A DNA stretch of 64,000 nt from Sphingomonas aerophila (GTDB lineage: Bacteria > Pseudomonadota > Alphaproteobacteria > Sphingomonadales > Sphingomonadaceae), in NCBI RefSeq assembly GCF_014199305.1, contig NZ_JACIJK010000001.1, forward strand, positions 124,001 to 188,000, given 5' to 3'. The notes beneath the pieces are model-generated. The model did not search any database and was not told the origin of the DNA. It worked only from the letters and a program-made list of their open reading frames with translations. This document shows positions 29,387-36,744 of this stretch, one piece after another. Each line of letters starts with the position of its first letter. Position 1 is the stretch's first letter. The position numbers and the translations under genes are program-made.

Positions 29387-31366
29387 ATGTCCTCAACTCC
29401 CGTCGACCTTCCCGCCACCGCGTCGGGTGTGGGAGAGAACACTGCCGATCTGCCCGCCACCCATCCCGGGCATGGCCACTCCATGGCCTGGCTGGCGGTT
29501 GGCGCGATCGGCGTCGTCTTCGGCGACATCGGCACCAGCCCCCTGTACGCTTTTCGCGAAGCGCTGGGTCAGGCGGCCGCTGGGGGCTTTGAAGCGGACG
29601 AAATTCTCGGTGTGCTCAGCCTCGCGCTTTGGGCGCTGATTCTGGTCGTCACAATCAAGTACGTGCTGTTCCTGATGCGCGCCGATAATCGTGGGGAGGG
29701 CGGCGTCCTCGCGCTCGCCGCGCTTGCCCGGCGCTCGGCGGGGTTCCGCTCACGCACCGCCTTGATACTGGGCGCGGCGGGCGCTGCCTTGTTCTACGGC
29801 GACGCAATCATCACGCCGTCACTGTCCGTCCTGTCCGCCATGGAAGGGCTGCGCACCATCCCGGGCGCCGCGACCACTTTCGATGAAGGCACTGTGCGGG
29901 CGTTGACCATCGCCATCCTGGTCGGCCTGTTCTTCGTCCAGAAGCGTGGCACCGCGCACGTCGCGCGCTTGTTTGGGCCGCTCTGCATCCTGTGGTTCGT
30001 CACGATCGGCGGCCTTGGCCTGTGGCACATCGCGGACGAGATCTCGATCATGCGGGTGTTCTGGCCGGGCTATGGGGTCAGCTATCTTGTCACCCACGGC
30101 ACCGCAGGGCTGTTCACGCTGGGCGCGGTGTTCCTGACGGTGACCGGGGCGGAGGCCCTGACCGCGGACATGGGCCATTTCGGGCGCGCGCCGATTCGCT
30201 GGGGCTGGTTCACGCTGGTGTTCCCGGCCCTGGCGCTGAATTATCTGGGCCAGGGCGCCTTTGCGCTCGCTTCGTTGGAAGCCGCACAGGCCGGCGGCCG
30301 CGCCTTCGTCAATCAGGACTGGTTCTTCCTGATGGCGCCCCCTGCCCTGCGCGCGCCCCTGGTGCTGCTCGCCGGCGCCGCCACCGTGATCGCCAGCCAG
30401 GCGGTGATCACCGGCGCCTTTTCCCTCACCCAGCAGGCGGTGCAGCTCGGGCTCCTGCCGCGCCTGCGCCTTCGGCAAACGTCCGCCGCCTTTGCTGGGC
30501 AGATCTATCTGCCCGCGATCAACTGGCTGCTGCTTGCCGGCGTGTTGCTGCTGGTGCTGCAGTTCCGCACCTCGTCCGACATGGCTGCCGCCTATGGTAT
30601 TGCCGTCACCGGCACGATGGTGATCACCACCTGCCTCGCCTACCTCGTCGTGCGGTACAGCTGGCACTGGTCGCGGCTGCGGGCGCTGGCGACCATCCTG
30701 CCGTTCCTGGCGCTCGACCTGATCTTCTTTGGCGCCAACATCCTTCGCGTGGTGGAGGGCGGCTGGGTGCCGCTGGTGATCGCCGCGCTGATCGGGTTCC
30801 TGATCTATACCTGGGTGCGCGGCCGCTCCATCGTCCGCGCGTTCGAGACTCGCCAGAGCATTCCCCTCGCGGATCTCGTCGCCGCGCTCGCCAAGCGCCC
30901 GCCGGAGCGGGTGCCCGGCACCGCGGTGTTCCTGACCGGCAATCCGGAAGCGACGCCGGGCGCGCTGCTCCACAACCTCAAGCACAACAAGGTGCTGCAC
31001 GAGCGCAACCTGGTTGTGTCCATCCGCACCGCCGACCGCCCCTTTGTCGACCCCGCCGAACGCTCGCAGACCAAGCGGCTGGATGATGATTTCGAGGTGG
31101 TCGTGCTGCGCTACGGCTTCATGGAGGCGCCGGACGTTCCCGCTGACCTCGGCCTCGCGGGCAAGGGCGATCGCAAAGGCCTGGACCCCATGCGGACCAG
31201 CTATTTCATCGGTCGCAACACGCTGAAGCCCGAAGCGAAGGAGGGCATGCCCCCCTGGCAGGACCGCCTTTTCATGTTCCTCCAGCGCAATGCCAGCGAC
31301 CCGACCGAATTCCTCCACATCCCGCCCGGCAAGATCCTGGAACTGGGCGAACAGGTCACCGTGTAA
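29387..31366 (+). CDS. kup: potassium uptake protein Kup
   Basis: A 659-residue potassium-proton symporter of the KUP/HAK family, in the inner membrane. Signature segments are AIGVVFGDIGTSPLYAFRE at about residue 45, YVLFLMRADNRGEGG at about 90-104, and ALFYGDAIITPSLSVLSAMEG at about 130-150. About 12 hydrophobic segments end at about residue 480, and a soluble C-terminal region contains GTAVFLTGNPEATPGALLHNLKHN and RYGFMEAPDVP. The start at 29387 is preceded by AAGGTG eleven bases upstream; an in-frame extension to 29288 would add a non-homologous arm. It is divergent from pdeM over 122 bases. Confidence 0.96.
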   Translation: MSSTPVDLPATASGVGENTADLPATHPGHGHSMAWLAVGAIGVVFGDIGTSPLYAFREALGQAAAGGFEADEILGVLSLALWALILVVTIKYVLFLMRADNRGEGGVLALAALARRSAGFRSRTALILGAAGAALFYGDAIITPSLSVLSAMEGLRTIPGAATTFDEGTVRALTIAILVGLFFVQKRGTAHVARLFGPLCILWFVTIGGLGLWHIADEISIMRVFWPGYGVSYLVTHGTAGLFTLGAVFLTVTGAEALTADMGHFGRAPIRWGWFTLVFPALALNYLGQGAFALASLEAAQAGGRAFVNQDWFFLMAPPALRAPLVLLAGAATVIASQAVITGAFSLTQQAVQLGLLPRLRLRQTSAAFAGQIYLPAINWLLLAGVLLLVLQFRTSSDMAAAYGIAVTGTMVITTCLAYLVVRYSWHWSRLRALATILPFLALDLIFFGANILRVVEGGWVPLVIAALIGFLIYTWVRGRSIVRAFETRQSIPLADLVAALAKRPPERVPGTAVFLTGNPEATPGALLHNLKHNKVLHERNLVVSIRTADRPFVDPAERSQTKRLDDDFEVVVLRYGFMEAPDVPADLGLAGKGDRKGLDPMRTSYFIGRNTLKPEAKEGMPPWQDRLFMFLQRNASDPTEFLHIPPGKILELGEQVTV

Positions 31367-31379
31367 CTCACGGGGCTGG

Positions 31380-32387
31380 TCAGCCCGCGTTCCGCCCCTT
31401 GGCCGTCCCCTCCGGGACCAGCATCCGCAACTCCCGATTCGCGAAATCGATGTCCACGCGCCGGAACAGCCGCAGCGCATCCATGCCGAGCAGCATGGCG
31501 GGCTTGGTATCCAGCCCAAAAATCTGGAACGGGGTCACTTCGGCGAAAGCGATCGGCAAATTCCTGATCGACATCGGCCCCAGTTGCATTGCTGCCGCGG
31601 CTCCATAAGGCGTGACCAGCGTCTCCCCCGTGACGCTGATTAATTGCATCGATCCGCTGATCCGCCCGCCACGAGGTAGCCGCCGCCGCAGGGCCTCGTT
31701 GCCTATCGACACCGGTGTTCCGGTATCCAGGACGACGCGGACCCGCACGCCGTCGACATTCGCATCAGTCACCACCAACTGGCCAAAGCGGCTCTTGGCA
31801 CGGACGACGACCTCGTCCGGGTCGCGGCGCACGCGGCCGCTTCGCTTTTTCGCGGCGCTGACGGACATGACGCCTTGGTCAAGGTCGATGCGAACGCGAT
31901 GCCCTTGCAGCGCGTCCACGCCCAGCAGCCCCGAAGCACCGATGTCTTTGGCCAGAAACGCGGGCGCCTCGATCCGCTGCCCGCCTAGCGTCGATACGCT
32001 GATCGACGGAATGATCACCGTGCCCACTATGCTCGTACCGGTCAGCGCCGTGACGCGGATCTCCCGACCCCTGGGCAGCCCCAACTGGTCGGCGAGTTCA
32101 CGCGAGATCACGGTCCGCTCAGCGCCGGTGTCGATCACGAAGCGGAAAGGGCCGGCACCCGCGATTACCACAGGCACCGTCATGCGCTGATCCGTGGATT
32201 GCAGCGTCAGGTCGTAGCCGGGCGGCTCTGCGGCAGCGGCCGGGGACGGTGTGGCTGGCTGCCCTGTAACAGGCTTTGGTGGCGCGGCGGGCTGCTGCTC
32301 TGCAGCCGCGGGCGGCGGTAATGGAGCTTGCTGCGCCGACGCGGGCAAGGCTGCGCCGATCAACGCTGGCAGCAAGGCTCTCCACAT
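31380..32387 (-). CDS. exported retropepsin-like aspartyl protease with two active-site motifs
   Basis: A 335-residue protein with a signal peptide (residues 1-18, ending PASA) and a Pro/Ala/Gln-rich linker to about residue 57. Two aspartyl-protease-like domains follow, each with a retropepsin motif: VIDTGAERT (D86) and VLDTGTPVS (D221). Each domain has a downstream hydrophobic-hydrophobic-Gly flap partner (GLLGVDAL and AMLLGMDAL). Single-chain tandem retropepsin folds occur in bacteria, and this one could form a pseudo-dimer active site by itself. The substrate is unknown. It is convergent with kup and has no obvious partner. Confidence 0.87.
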   Translation of the reverse strand: MWRALLPALIGAALPASAQQAPLPPPAAAEQQPAAPPKPVTGQPATPSPAAAAEPPGYDLTLQSTDQRMTVPVVIAGAGPFRFVIDTGAERTVISRELADQLGLPRGREIRVTALTGTSIVGTVIIPSISVSTLGGQRIEAPAFLAKDIGASGLLGVDALQGHRVRIDLDQGVMSVSAAKKRSGRVRRDPDEVVVRAKSRFGQLVVTDANVDGVRVRVVLDTGTPVSIGNEALRRRLPRGGRISGSMQLISVTGETLVTPYGAAAAMQLGPMSIRNLPIAFAEVTPFQIFGLDTKPAMLLGMDALRLFRRVDIDFANRELRMLVPEGTAKGRNAG

Positions 32388-32483
32388 ACCGCACAGGCTA
32401 GGCCCGCTTCGGCCAGAACGCCAGCACGCAAAGAAGCGCCCGGTACCATGCACCGGACGCCTTTGCGCTGGGTCACCACGTCA

Positions 32484-32508
32484 CGAGCCGGGCTTGTCGC
32501 CCGACTCG
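32484..32508 (-). terminator. hairpin downstream of rpmG
   Basis: An imperfect inverted repeat CGAG-C-CGGGC...GCCCG-A-CTCG (10 bp with one mismatch, 5-base loop) lies eight bases after the rpmG stop. There is no clear T-tract on the minus strand, so termination efficiency is uncertain. Confidence 0.5.
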
Positions 32509-32515
32509 CAGCGGA

Positions 32516-32683
32516 TCACTTGATTTTGGCTTCCTTGAAGTCGACGTGCTTGCGCACGATCGGGTCGTACTTCTTGAACGACAGCTTCTCGGTCTTCGTG
32601 CGCGGGTTCTTCTTGGTGACATAGAAGAAACCAGTGTCGGCAGAGCTGACGAGCTTGATCTTGACGGTAGTCGGCTTGGCCAT
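32516..32683 (-). CDS. rpmG: 50S ribosomal protein L33
   Basis: A 55-residue L33 of the large ribosomal subunit, beginning [19 protein letters not shown] and ending VDFKEAKIK, with the family core [21 protein letters not shown]. It has no cysteine and is therefore a zinc-independent form, like the L36 in this window. The start is the ATG immediately before AKPT; a longer frame to 32770 has no ribosome site and was rejected. Confidence 0.97.
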   Translation of the reverse strand: MAKPTTVKIKLVSSADTGFFYVTKKNPRTKTEKLSFKKYDPIVRKHVDFKEAKIK

Positions 32684-32843
32684 GAGCCCTGTTCCTGAAA
32701 TGCAAGAGAGCGGCGGCGCCGGTCGCCACCGCTCGATCAGCCGTGGCGCATGGCGCAACAGGTCCTCCAAGTCAACCGCCAGCGCCGGTTAACCAGCCTG
32801 TAACATCATTCTGCGCACCTTCTTGGCCGAAGGAGTTCGCGTC

Positions 32844-33155
32844 ATGGGTGGTCTTGATCTGGTACGTGCCGACCTTGCCGCCCGCATCGCGATGCTGGAC
32901 GGCCGCGCGGTTCACGCTCGCCCGGCCGATCTCGCCTCCGACATTGACGCGATTCGCGTGATCGCGCACCGGGCCGGGCTGAACCCGGCGGTGACCGTCG
33001 CCCATTTCCTCGATTCGGCACTCGCCCGGGGTGAATGCGGTGTCTTGCTGCACGGCTGGCTCGCGGTGCTGGCCGACGCCGTGCGCTCCGAACGCCAGGA
33101 TCTTCCGGCGTGCGAGGTGTTTGCCGCCGCCTGTTCGGTACGGCTCGCTTCCTGA
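32844..33155 (+). CDS. conserved small protein, unknown function
   Basis: A 103-residue protein without signal peptide or transmembrane segment; mostly alpha-helical, rich in Ala, Arg and Leu (VRADLAARIAMLDGRAVHARPADLA, ALARGECGVLLHGWLAVLADAV). It has three cysteines (about 69, 94 and 97). The ATG is preceded by AAGGAG eight bases upstream. Four bases after its stop begins the GDT1-like membrane protein, so the two are probably one transcript. No family is assigned. Confidence 0.75.
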   Translation: MGGLDLVRADLAARIAMLDGRAVHARPADLASDIDAIRVIAHRAGLNPAVTVAHFLDSALARGECGVLLHGWLAVLADAVRSERQDLPACEVFAAACSVRLAS

Positions 33156-33159
33156 TCCC

Positions 33160-33726
33160 ATGGACGCCTTGATGGCCGCGCTGGTCGCGGCGGCGCTCGC
33201 CCATGTCGGCGACGCCCCCGCCACCCTCGCGGCGATCCTGGCCGATCGGTTTCGCAAGCCCGGCCTCGTCATCCTCGCCGCGGCAATCGCGCTGGCGGCG
33301 GCGAGCGCGATCGCGGTTGCGGCGGGGATGCTGCTTGCGCCCTTGATCACGCCCAAGGCAAAGCTGCTGATGCTGGCACTCGCCCTCGCGCTCCAGGGGG
33401 GCGGCGCCCTGTTTCCCGCCAAGGCGCCCGACCGGCTGCAGGGGTGGCGCCTCGGCGCGTTCGCCACCAGCCTGCTCGGGCTCTTCATCCAGTTCTTTGG
33501 CGACGGCATCCAGTTCGTCGTGGTCGTGCTCGCCGCGCGCAGCCCGGTGCCGGCCCTTGCGGGCGTCGGCGCCACGCTCGGCGCGCTCGTCGCGATCGCG
33601 CCGGCGGCGGTGCTGGGCGAGAACGCGTGGCACCGTCTGCCGCTCCGCCCCGCTCGGCTGGTTGTCGCACTGGCGTTCCTTGTGGGTGCCGCCATATTGG
33701 CGGCACAGGCGCTCGCGCTGGTCTGA
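33160..33726 (+). CDS. TMEM165/GDT1-like membrane protein with degenerate motifs
   Basis: A 188-residue protein with about six hydrophobic segments in two repeats of three, as in the GDT1/UPF0016 family of cation exchangers. The family motif E-x-G-D-(K/R)-(S/T) appears only in degenerate form: AHVGDAPAT near residue 15 and FFGDGIQF near residue 116. The glycine-aspartate core is kept but the glutamate and the basic residue are lost. The start at 33160 gives an N-terminus that begins at the first segment. A role in manganese or calcium transport is therefore doubtful. It precedes dps. Confidence 0.72.
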   Translation: MDALMAALVAAALAHVGDAPATLAAILADRFRKPGLVILAAAIALAAASAIAVAAGMLLAPLITPKAKLLMLALALALQGGGALFPAKAPDRLQGWRLGAFATSLLGLFIQFFGDGIQFVVVVLAARSPVPALAGVGATLGALVAIAPAAVLGENAWHRLPLRPARLVVALAFLVGAAILAAQALALV

Positions 33727-33784
33727 ACGGGAGCCAAGCCGGGCGTTCGTCGTTGACCGGCAAACCGCCAAACGGAGCTGACCC

Positions 33785-34276
33785 ATGGCCGACGCGCCCG
33801 ACCTCGATACCCCTACCTCACTCGCCCGCAACGACGTGCGCTCCGTCACCGAAGCGTTGAACGCGTCGCTCGCCGACTGCTTCGCGCTGTACCTCAAGAC
33901 CAAGAACTTCCACTGGCACGTCTCGGGGCCGCATTTCCGCGACTATCACCTGATGCTCGACGAACAGGCCGCGCAGATCCTGGGCGTGACCGACCTGATC
34001 GCGGAGCGCGTGCGCAAGATCGGGGGCACCACGCTGCGCTCGATCGGCGACGTCGCACGCCGCCAGACGATCAACGACAATGACCGCGAACAGGTGCCCG
34101 CGTCCGACATGCTGGCGGAGTTGCGCGACGACAATCTGAAGCTCGTGGAACAGTTCCGCGCGGTGAAGGCCGCCGCTGAGTCTGCGGGTGACAATGCCAC
34201 CAGCGGCATCGTCGACGACTGGACCGACGAGGCGGAACAGCGCGCCTGGTTCCTGTTCGAAGCGGGCCGGAACTGA
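33785..34276 (+). CDS. dps: Dps-family DNA-binding ferritin-like protein
   Basis: A 163-residue ferritin-like protein that protects DNA by oxidising iron with hydrogen peroxide and storing it in a dodecameric shell. The ferroxidase ligands are in KNFHWHVSGPHFRDYHLMLDEQ (H and D/E residues at about 43-64), typical of Dps. The C-terminal segment DDWTDEAEQRAWFLFE matches the family. GGAG lies seven bases before the ATG. A strong hairpin follows the stop, so the gene probably has its own transcript. Confidence 0.95.
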   Translation: MADAPDLDTPTSLARNDVRSVTEALNASLADCFALYLKTKNFHWHVSGPHFRDYHLMLDEQAAQILGVTDLIAERVRKIGGTTLRSIGDVARRQTINDNDREQVPASDMLAELRDDNLKLVEQFRAVKAAAESAGDNATSGIVDDWTDEAEQRAWFLFEAGRN

Positions 34277-34284
34277 ACTGACGC

Positions 34285-34316
34285 CGCGGGGAGCGCTTCG
34301 GCGCCCCCGCGCGTTT
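34285..34316 (+). terminator. intrinsic terminator after dps, immediately before the DNA ligase start
   Basis: The stem CGCGGGG-(A)-GCGC pairs with GCGC-CCCCGCG (11 bp, one bulged base) around a UUCG tetraloop (34285-34311), followed by CGTTTC. It ends nine bases before the ligase ATG, leaving no room for a Shine-Dalgarno sequence. Confidence 0.75.
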
Positions 34317-34320
34317 CCCC

Positions 34321-35928
34321 ATGATGCACGCCTTCGCCGCGCTTCTCGACTCGCTGATCTACACCCGAAGCCGCAATGCCAAGCTGAAGCTGATTGCGGA
34401 TTACCTCCACGCCACCCCCGACCCCGATCGCGGCTGGGCAATGGCGGCGCTGACGGGGGATCTCGACCTCCCGGCGGTCAAGCCCGCGTTGATCCGCGCG
34501 CTGATGGAAAGCCGGGTCGATCCCGTGCTCTTCCGCATGAGCCGCGAATATGTCGGGGACACCGCCGAGACCGTGGCGCTGTTGTGGCCCACGCCCGACC
34601 AGCCGGTTGAAGCCGAACCGCTGACCATCACCAACGCCGTGGAGCGCCTGCGCCACCTGTCCCGCTCCGACGCGCCCGCGGCGCTCGCCGCCATGCTCGA
34701 CCGCCTCGATGCGGAGGAGCGATTCGCGCTGCTCAAGATGGCGACCGGGTCGCTGCGCATCGGCGTGTCCGCCCGCCTCGCCAAGACTGCCTTCGCCCAG
34801 GCGTTCGGCCTCGACGTGGAGGCGGTGGAGGAGGTGTGGCACGGCATCCACCCGCCCTATCCGACGCTGTTCGCCTGGGGTCAGGGGACGGGCGAACAGC
34901 CGACGCCCCAGGACGTGCCCGTGTTTCGCCCCTTCATGCTGGCCCATCCGCTGGAGGACCTGCGGGTCGACCTTTCCGACTATGCGGCGGAATGGAAATG
35001 GGACGGCATCCGCGTCCAGATCGTCCATATCGCGGGCGAAACCCGGCTCTACAGCCGCACCGGCGACGATGTGACCGGCAGCTTCCCCGAAGTCGCCTCC
35101 GCCTTCTCTACCCCCGGCGTGGTCGATGGCGAGCTGCTGGTGAAGGGGCAGTTCCAGGGCGGCGCCGCTGGCAGCGAGGATTATGGCGGCGGCGGCGCGG
35201 CCAGCTTCAACGCCCTCCAGCAGCGGCTCGGCCGCAAGCAGGTGTCGGGCAAGATGCTGGAGGAGTATCCGGCCTTTGTCCGCCTGTACGACATCCTGCT
35301 CGACGGCACGGAGGACCTCCGCGCCCTGCCCTGGACCGAGCGGCGCGCGCGGCTGGAGGCCTTCATGCCGCAGCTCGACCCCGAACGCTTTGACCTCAGC
35401 CAGGTGATCGAGGCCGACAGCTTCACCGAACTCGAAGCGATCCGGGCCGGCGCCCGCGATGCCGCGATCGAGGGCATGATGCTGAAGCGTCGCGATTCGC
35501 CCTATGTCACCGGCCGGCGCGCGGGGCTGTGGTACAAGTGGAAGCGCGATCCGCTGACCGCCGATTGCGTCATGATGTACGCCCAGCGCGGCAACGGCCG
35601 GCGATCGTCCTATTACAGCGACTACACCTTTGGCTGCTGGACCGAGCAGGGCGAGCTGCTGCCCGTCGGCAAGGCGTATCAGGGCATCACGGACGAGGAA
35701 TTGCGCGAACTGGACCGGTTCGTCCGCAACAACACGCTCAACCGCTTCGGCCCGGTGCGCGAAGTCGACAAAACTCTGGTGCTGGAGATCGCGTTCGACT
35801 CGATCCACACCTCGACCCGGCACAAGTCGGGCGTCGCGATGCGCTTTCCCCGGATCGCCCGCATCCGCACCGACAAACCCGCTGCGGAGGCCGATCGCAT
35901 CGACACGCTCCGCCGCCTCGTTACCTGA
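34321..35928 (+). CDS. ATP-dependent DNA ligase, Lhr/cisplatin-damage-response type
   Basis: A 535-residue ATP-dependent ligase. An N-terminal helical domain (about 1-195) precedes the adenylation domain with the nucleotidyl lysine K226 in EWKWDGIRVQ. Also visible are motif III-like LYDILLDG, motif IV-like IEGMMLKRRDSPY, and motif V in WYKWKRDPLTADCVMMYAQ. A C-terminal OB fold contains SDYTFGCW. This is the ligase named for its association with Lhr-Core helicase, PdeM nuclease and a beta-lactamase-fold exonuclease. There is no Shine-Dalgarno sequence before the ATG; a terminator of dps abuts it. An alternative start is the second ATG. The stop codon abuts that of the convergent glutaminyl cyclase gene. 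Confidence 0.93.
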   Translation: MMHAFAALLDSLIYTRSRNAKLKLIADYLHATPDPDRGWAMAALTGDLDLPAVKPALIRALMESRVDPVLFRMSREYVGDTAETVALLWPTPDQPVEAEPLTITNAVERLRHLSRSDAPAALAAMLDRLDAEERFALLKMATGSLRIGVSARLAKTAFAQAFGLDVEAVEEVWHGIHPPYPTLFAWGQGTGEQPTPQDVPVFRPFMLAHPLEDLRVDLSDYAAEWKWDGIRVQIVHIAGETRLYSRTGDDVTGSFPEVASAFSTPGVVDGELLVKGQFQGGAAGSEDYGGGGAASFNALQQRLGRKQVSGKMLEEYPAFVRLYDILLDGTEDLRALPWTERRARLEAFMPQLDPERFDLSQVIEADSFTELEAIRAGARDAAIEGMMLKRRDSPYVTGRRAGLWYKWKRDPLTADCVMMYAQRGNGRRSSYYSDYTFGCWTEQGELLPVGKAYQGITDEELRELDRFVRNNTLNRFGPVREVDKTLVLEIAFDSIHTSTRHKSGVAMRFPRIARIRTDKPAAEADRIDTLRRLVT

Positions 35929-36744
35929 TCAGCGCGGAACCAGCTGCACCTCGAACACCGTCGGCCACAGCTTGCCCGTAATGAACAGTCGCTTGCCGAC
36001 CGGGTCATAGGCGATGCCGTTCAGCACCGCGTCGCGGTTGGTGACCTTCACCTCCGCCACTACGCTGCGCAGGTCGACGATCGCGGTCACCAACCCGTCC
36101 TTGGGATTGATGCGGAGGATGAACGGGGTCTGCCAGACGTTGGCGAGCAGCACGCCGTCGACCATCTCCAGTTCGTTGACCTGATCGACCTGCTGCCCGT
36201 CGGGCATGTGCACCGTGATCCGCCGCCGCTCGGCAAAGCTGACCGGGTCGAGAAATCGCAGCGTCGGTGATCCGTCACCCAGGATCAGCCCCGTCGCATC
36301 GCTCGCCAGCCCCCAGCCCTCACCCGTATAGCGGCTCTGGCCGACCTCCTTCAGCGTCCTGGCGTTCCAGCGATGCGCGATCCCATCATGCCAGGTCAGG
36401 CTGATCAACTGGTCTTTCCAGCCCGCCAGCCCTTCGCCGAACTGGTTGGCGGGGATCACGGCCCTGGCGATCACCTTGCCATCGGTCAGGCGGACGCGGC
36501 GAACCTCCGACTGCCCTTCATAGCCAATGCTCTCGTACAGCGCGCCGTCGCGCCAGATCAGCCCTTCGGTGAAGGCCCTGGTGTCGTGGGGGTAGCGGGC
36601 GACCACGCGCGCCACCAGCACGGGCGGCGGCGAAGACTGTGCGGCCTTCGGGGCGGGCGCGGGCGCTGGGGTTGGAACAGCCTGCGGCGTCGCAGGCGCC
36701 GCCAGCCCCAACGCGGCAAGGCAAAGAAGCAGTCGCGCGATCAT
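35929..36744 (-). CDS. glutaminyl-peptide cyclotransferase, exported
   Basis: A 271-residue protein with a signal peptide (MIARLLLCLAALGLAAPATPQA) and a Pro/Ala-rich linker. It then has the five-bladed propeller of plant-type glutaminyl cyclases: YPHDTRAFTEGLIWRDGALYESIGYEGQS at about 50-78, a LISLTWHDG strand, GEGWGLA and QVNELEMVDGVLLANVWQT. The enzyme cyclises N-terminal glutamine to pyroglutamate. The ATG overlaps the upstream esterase stop by four bases (ATGA), so the two genes are translationally coupled; a periplasmic location for both is likely. Confidence 0.9.
   Translation of the reverse strand: MIARLLLCLAALGLAAPATPQAVPTPAPAPAPKAAQSSPPPVLVARVVARYPHDTRAFTEGLIWRDGALYESIGYEGQSEVRRVRLTDGKVIARAVIPANQFGEGLAGWKDQLISLTWHDGIAHRWNARTLKEVGQSRYTGEGWGLASDATGLILGDGSPTLRFLDPVSFAERRRITVHMPDGQQVDQVNELEMVDGVLLANVWQTPFILRINPKDGLVTAIVDLRSVVAEVKVTNRDAVLNGIAYDPVGKRLFITGKLWPTVFEVQLVPR

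Noticed and set aside
33946..35823. A 625-codon minus-strand open frame across dps and the DNA ligase
   Set aside because: Both plus-strand genes have complete catalytic motifs; the antisense product is Arg/Gly/Gln-rich noise.
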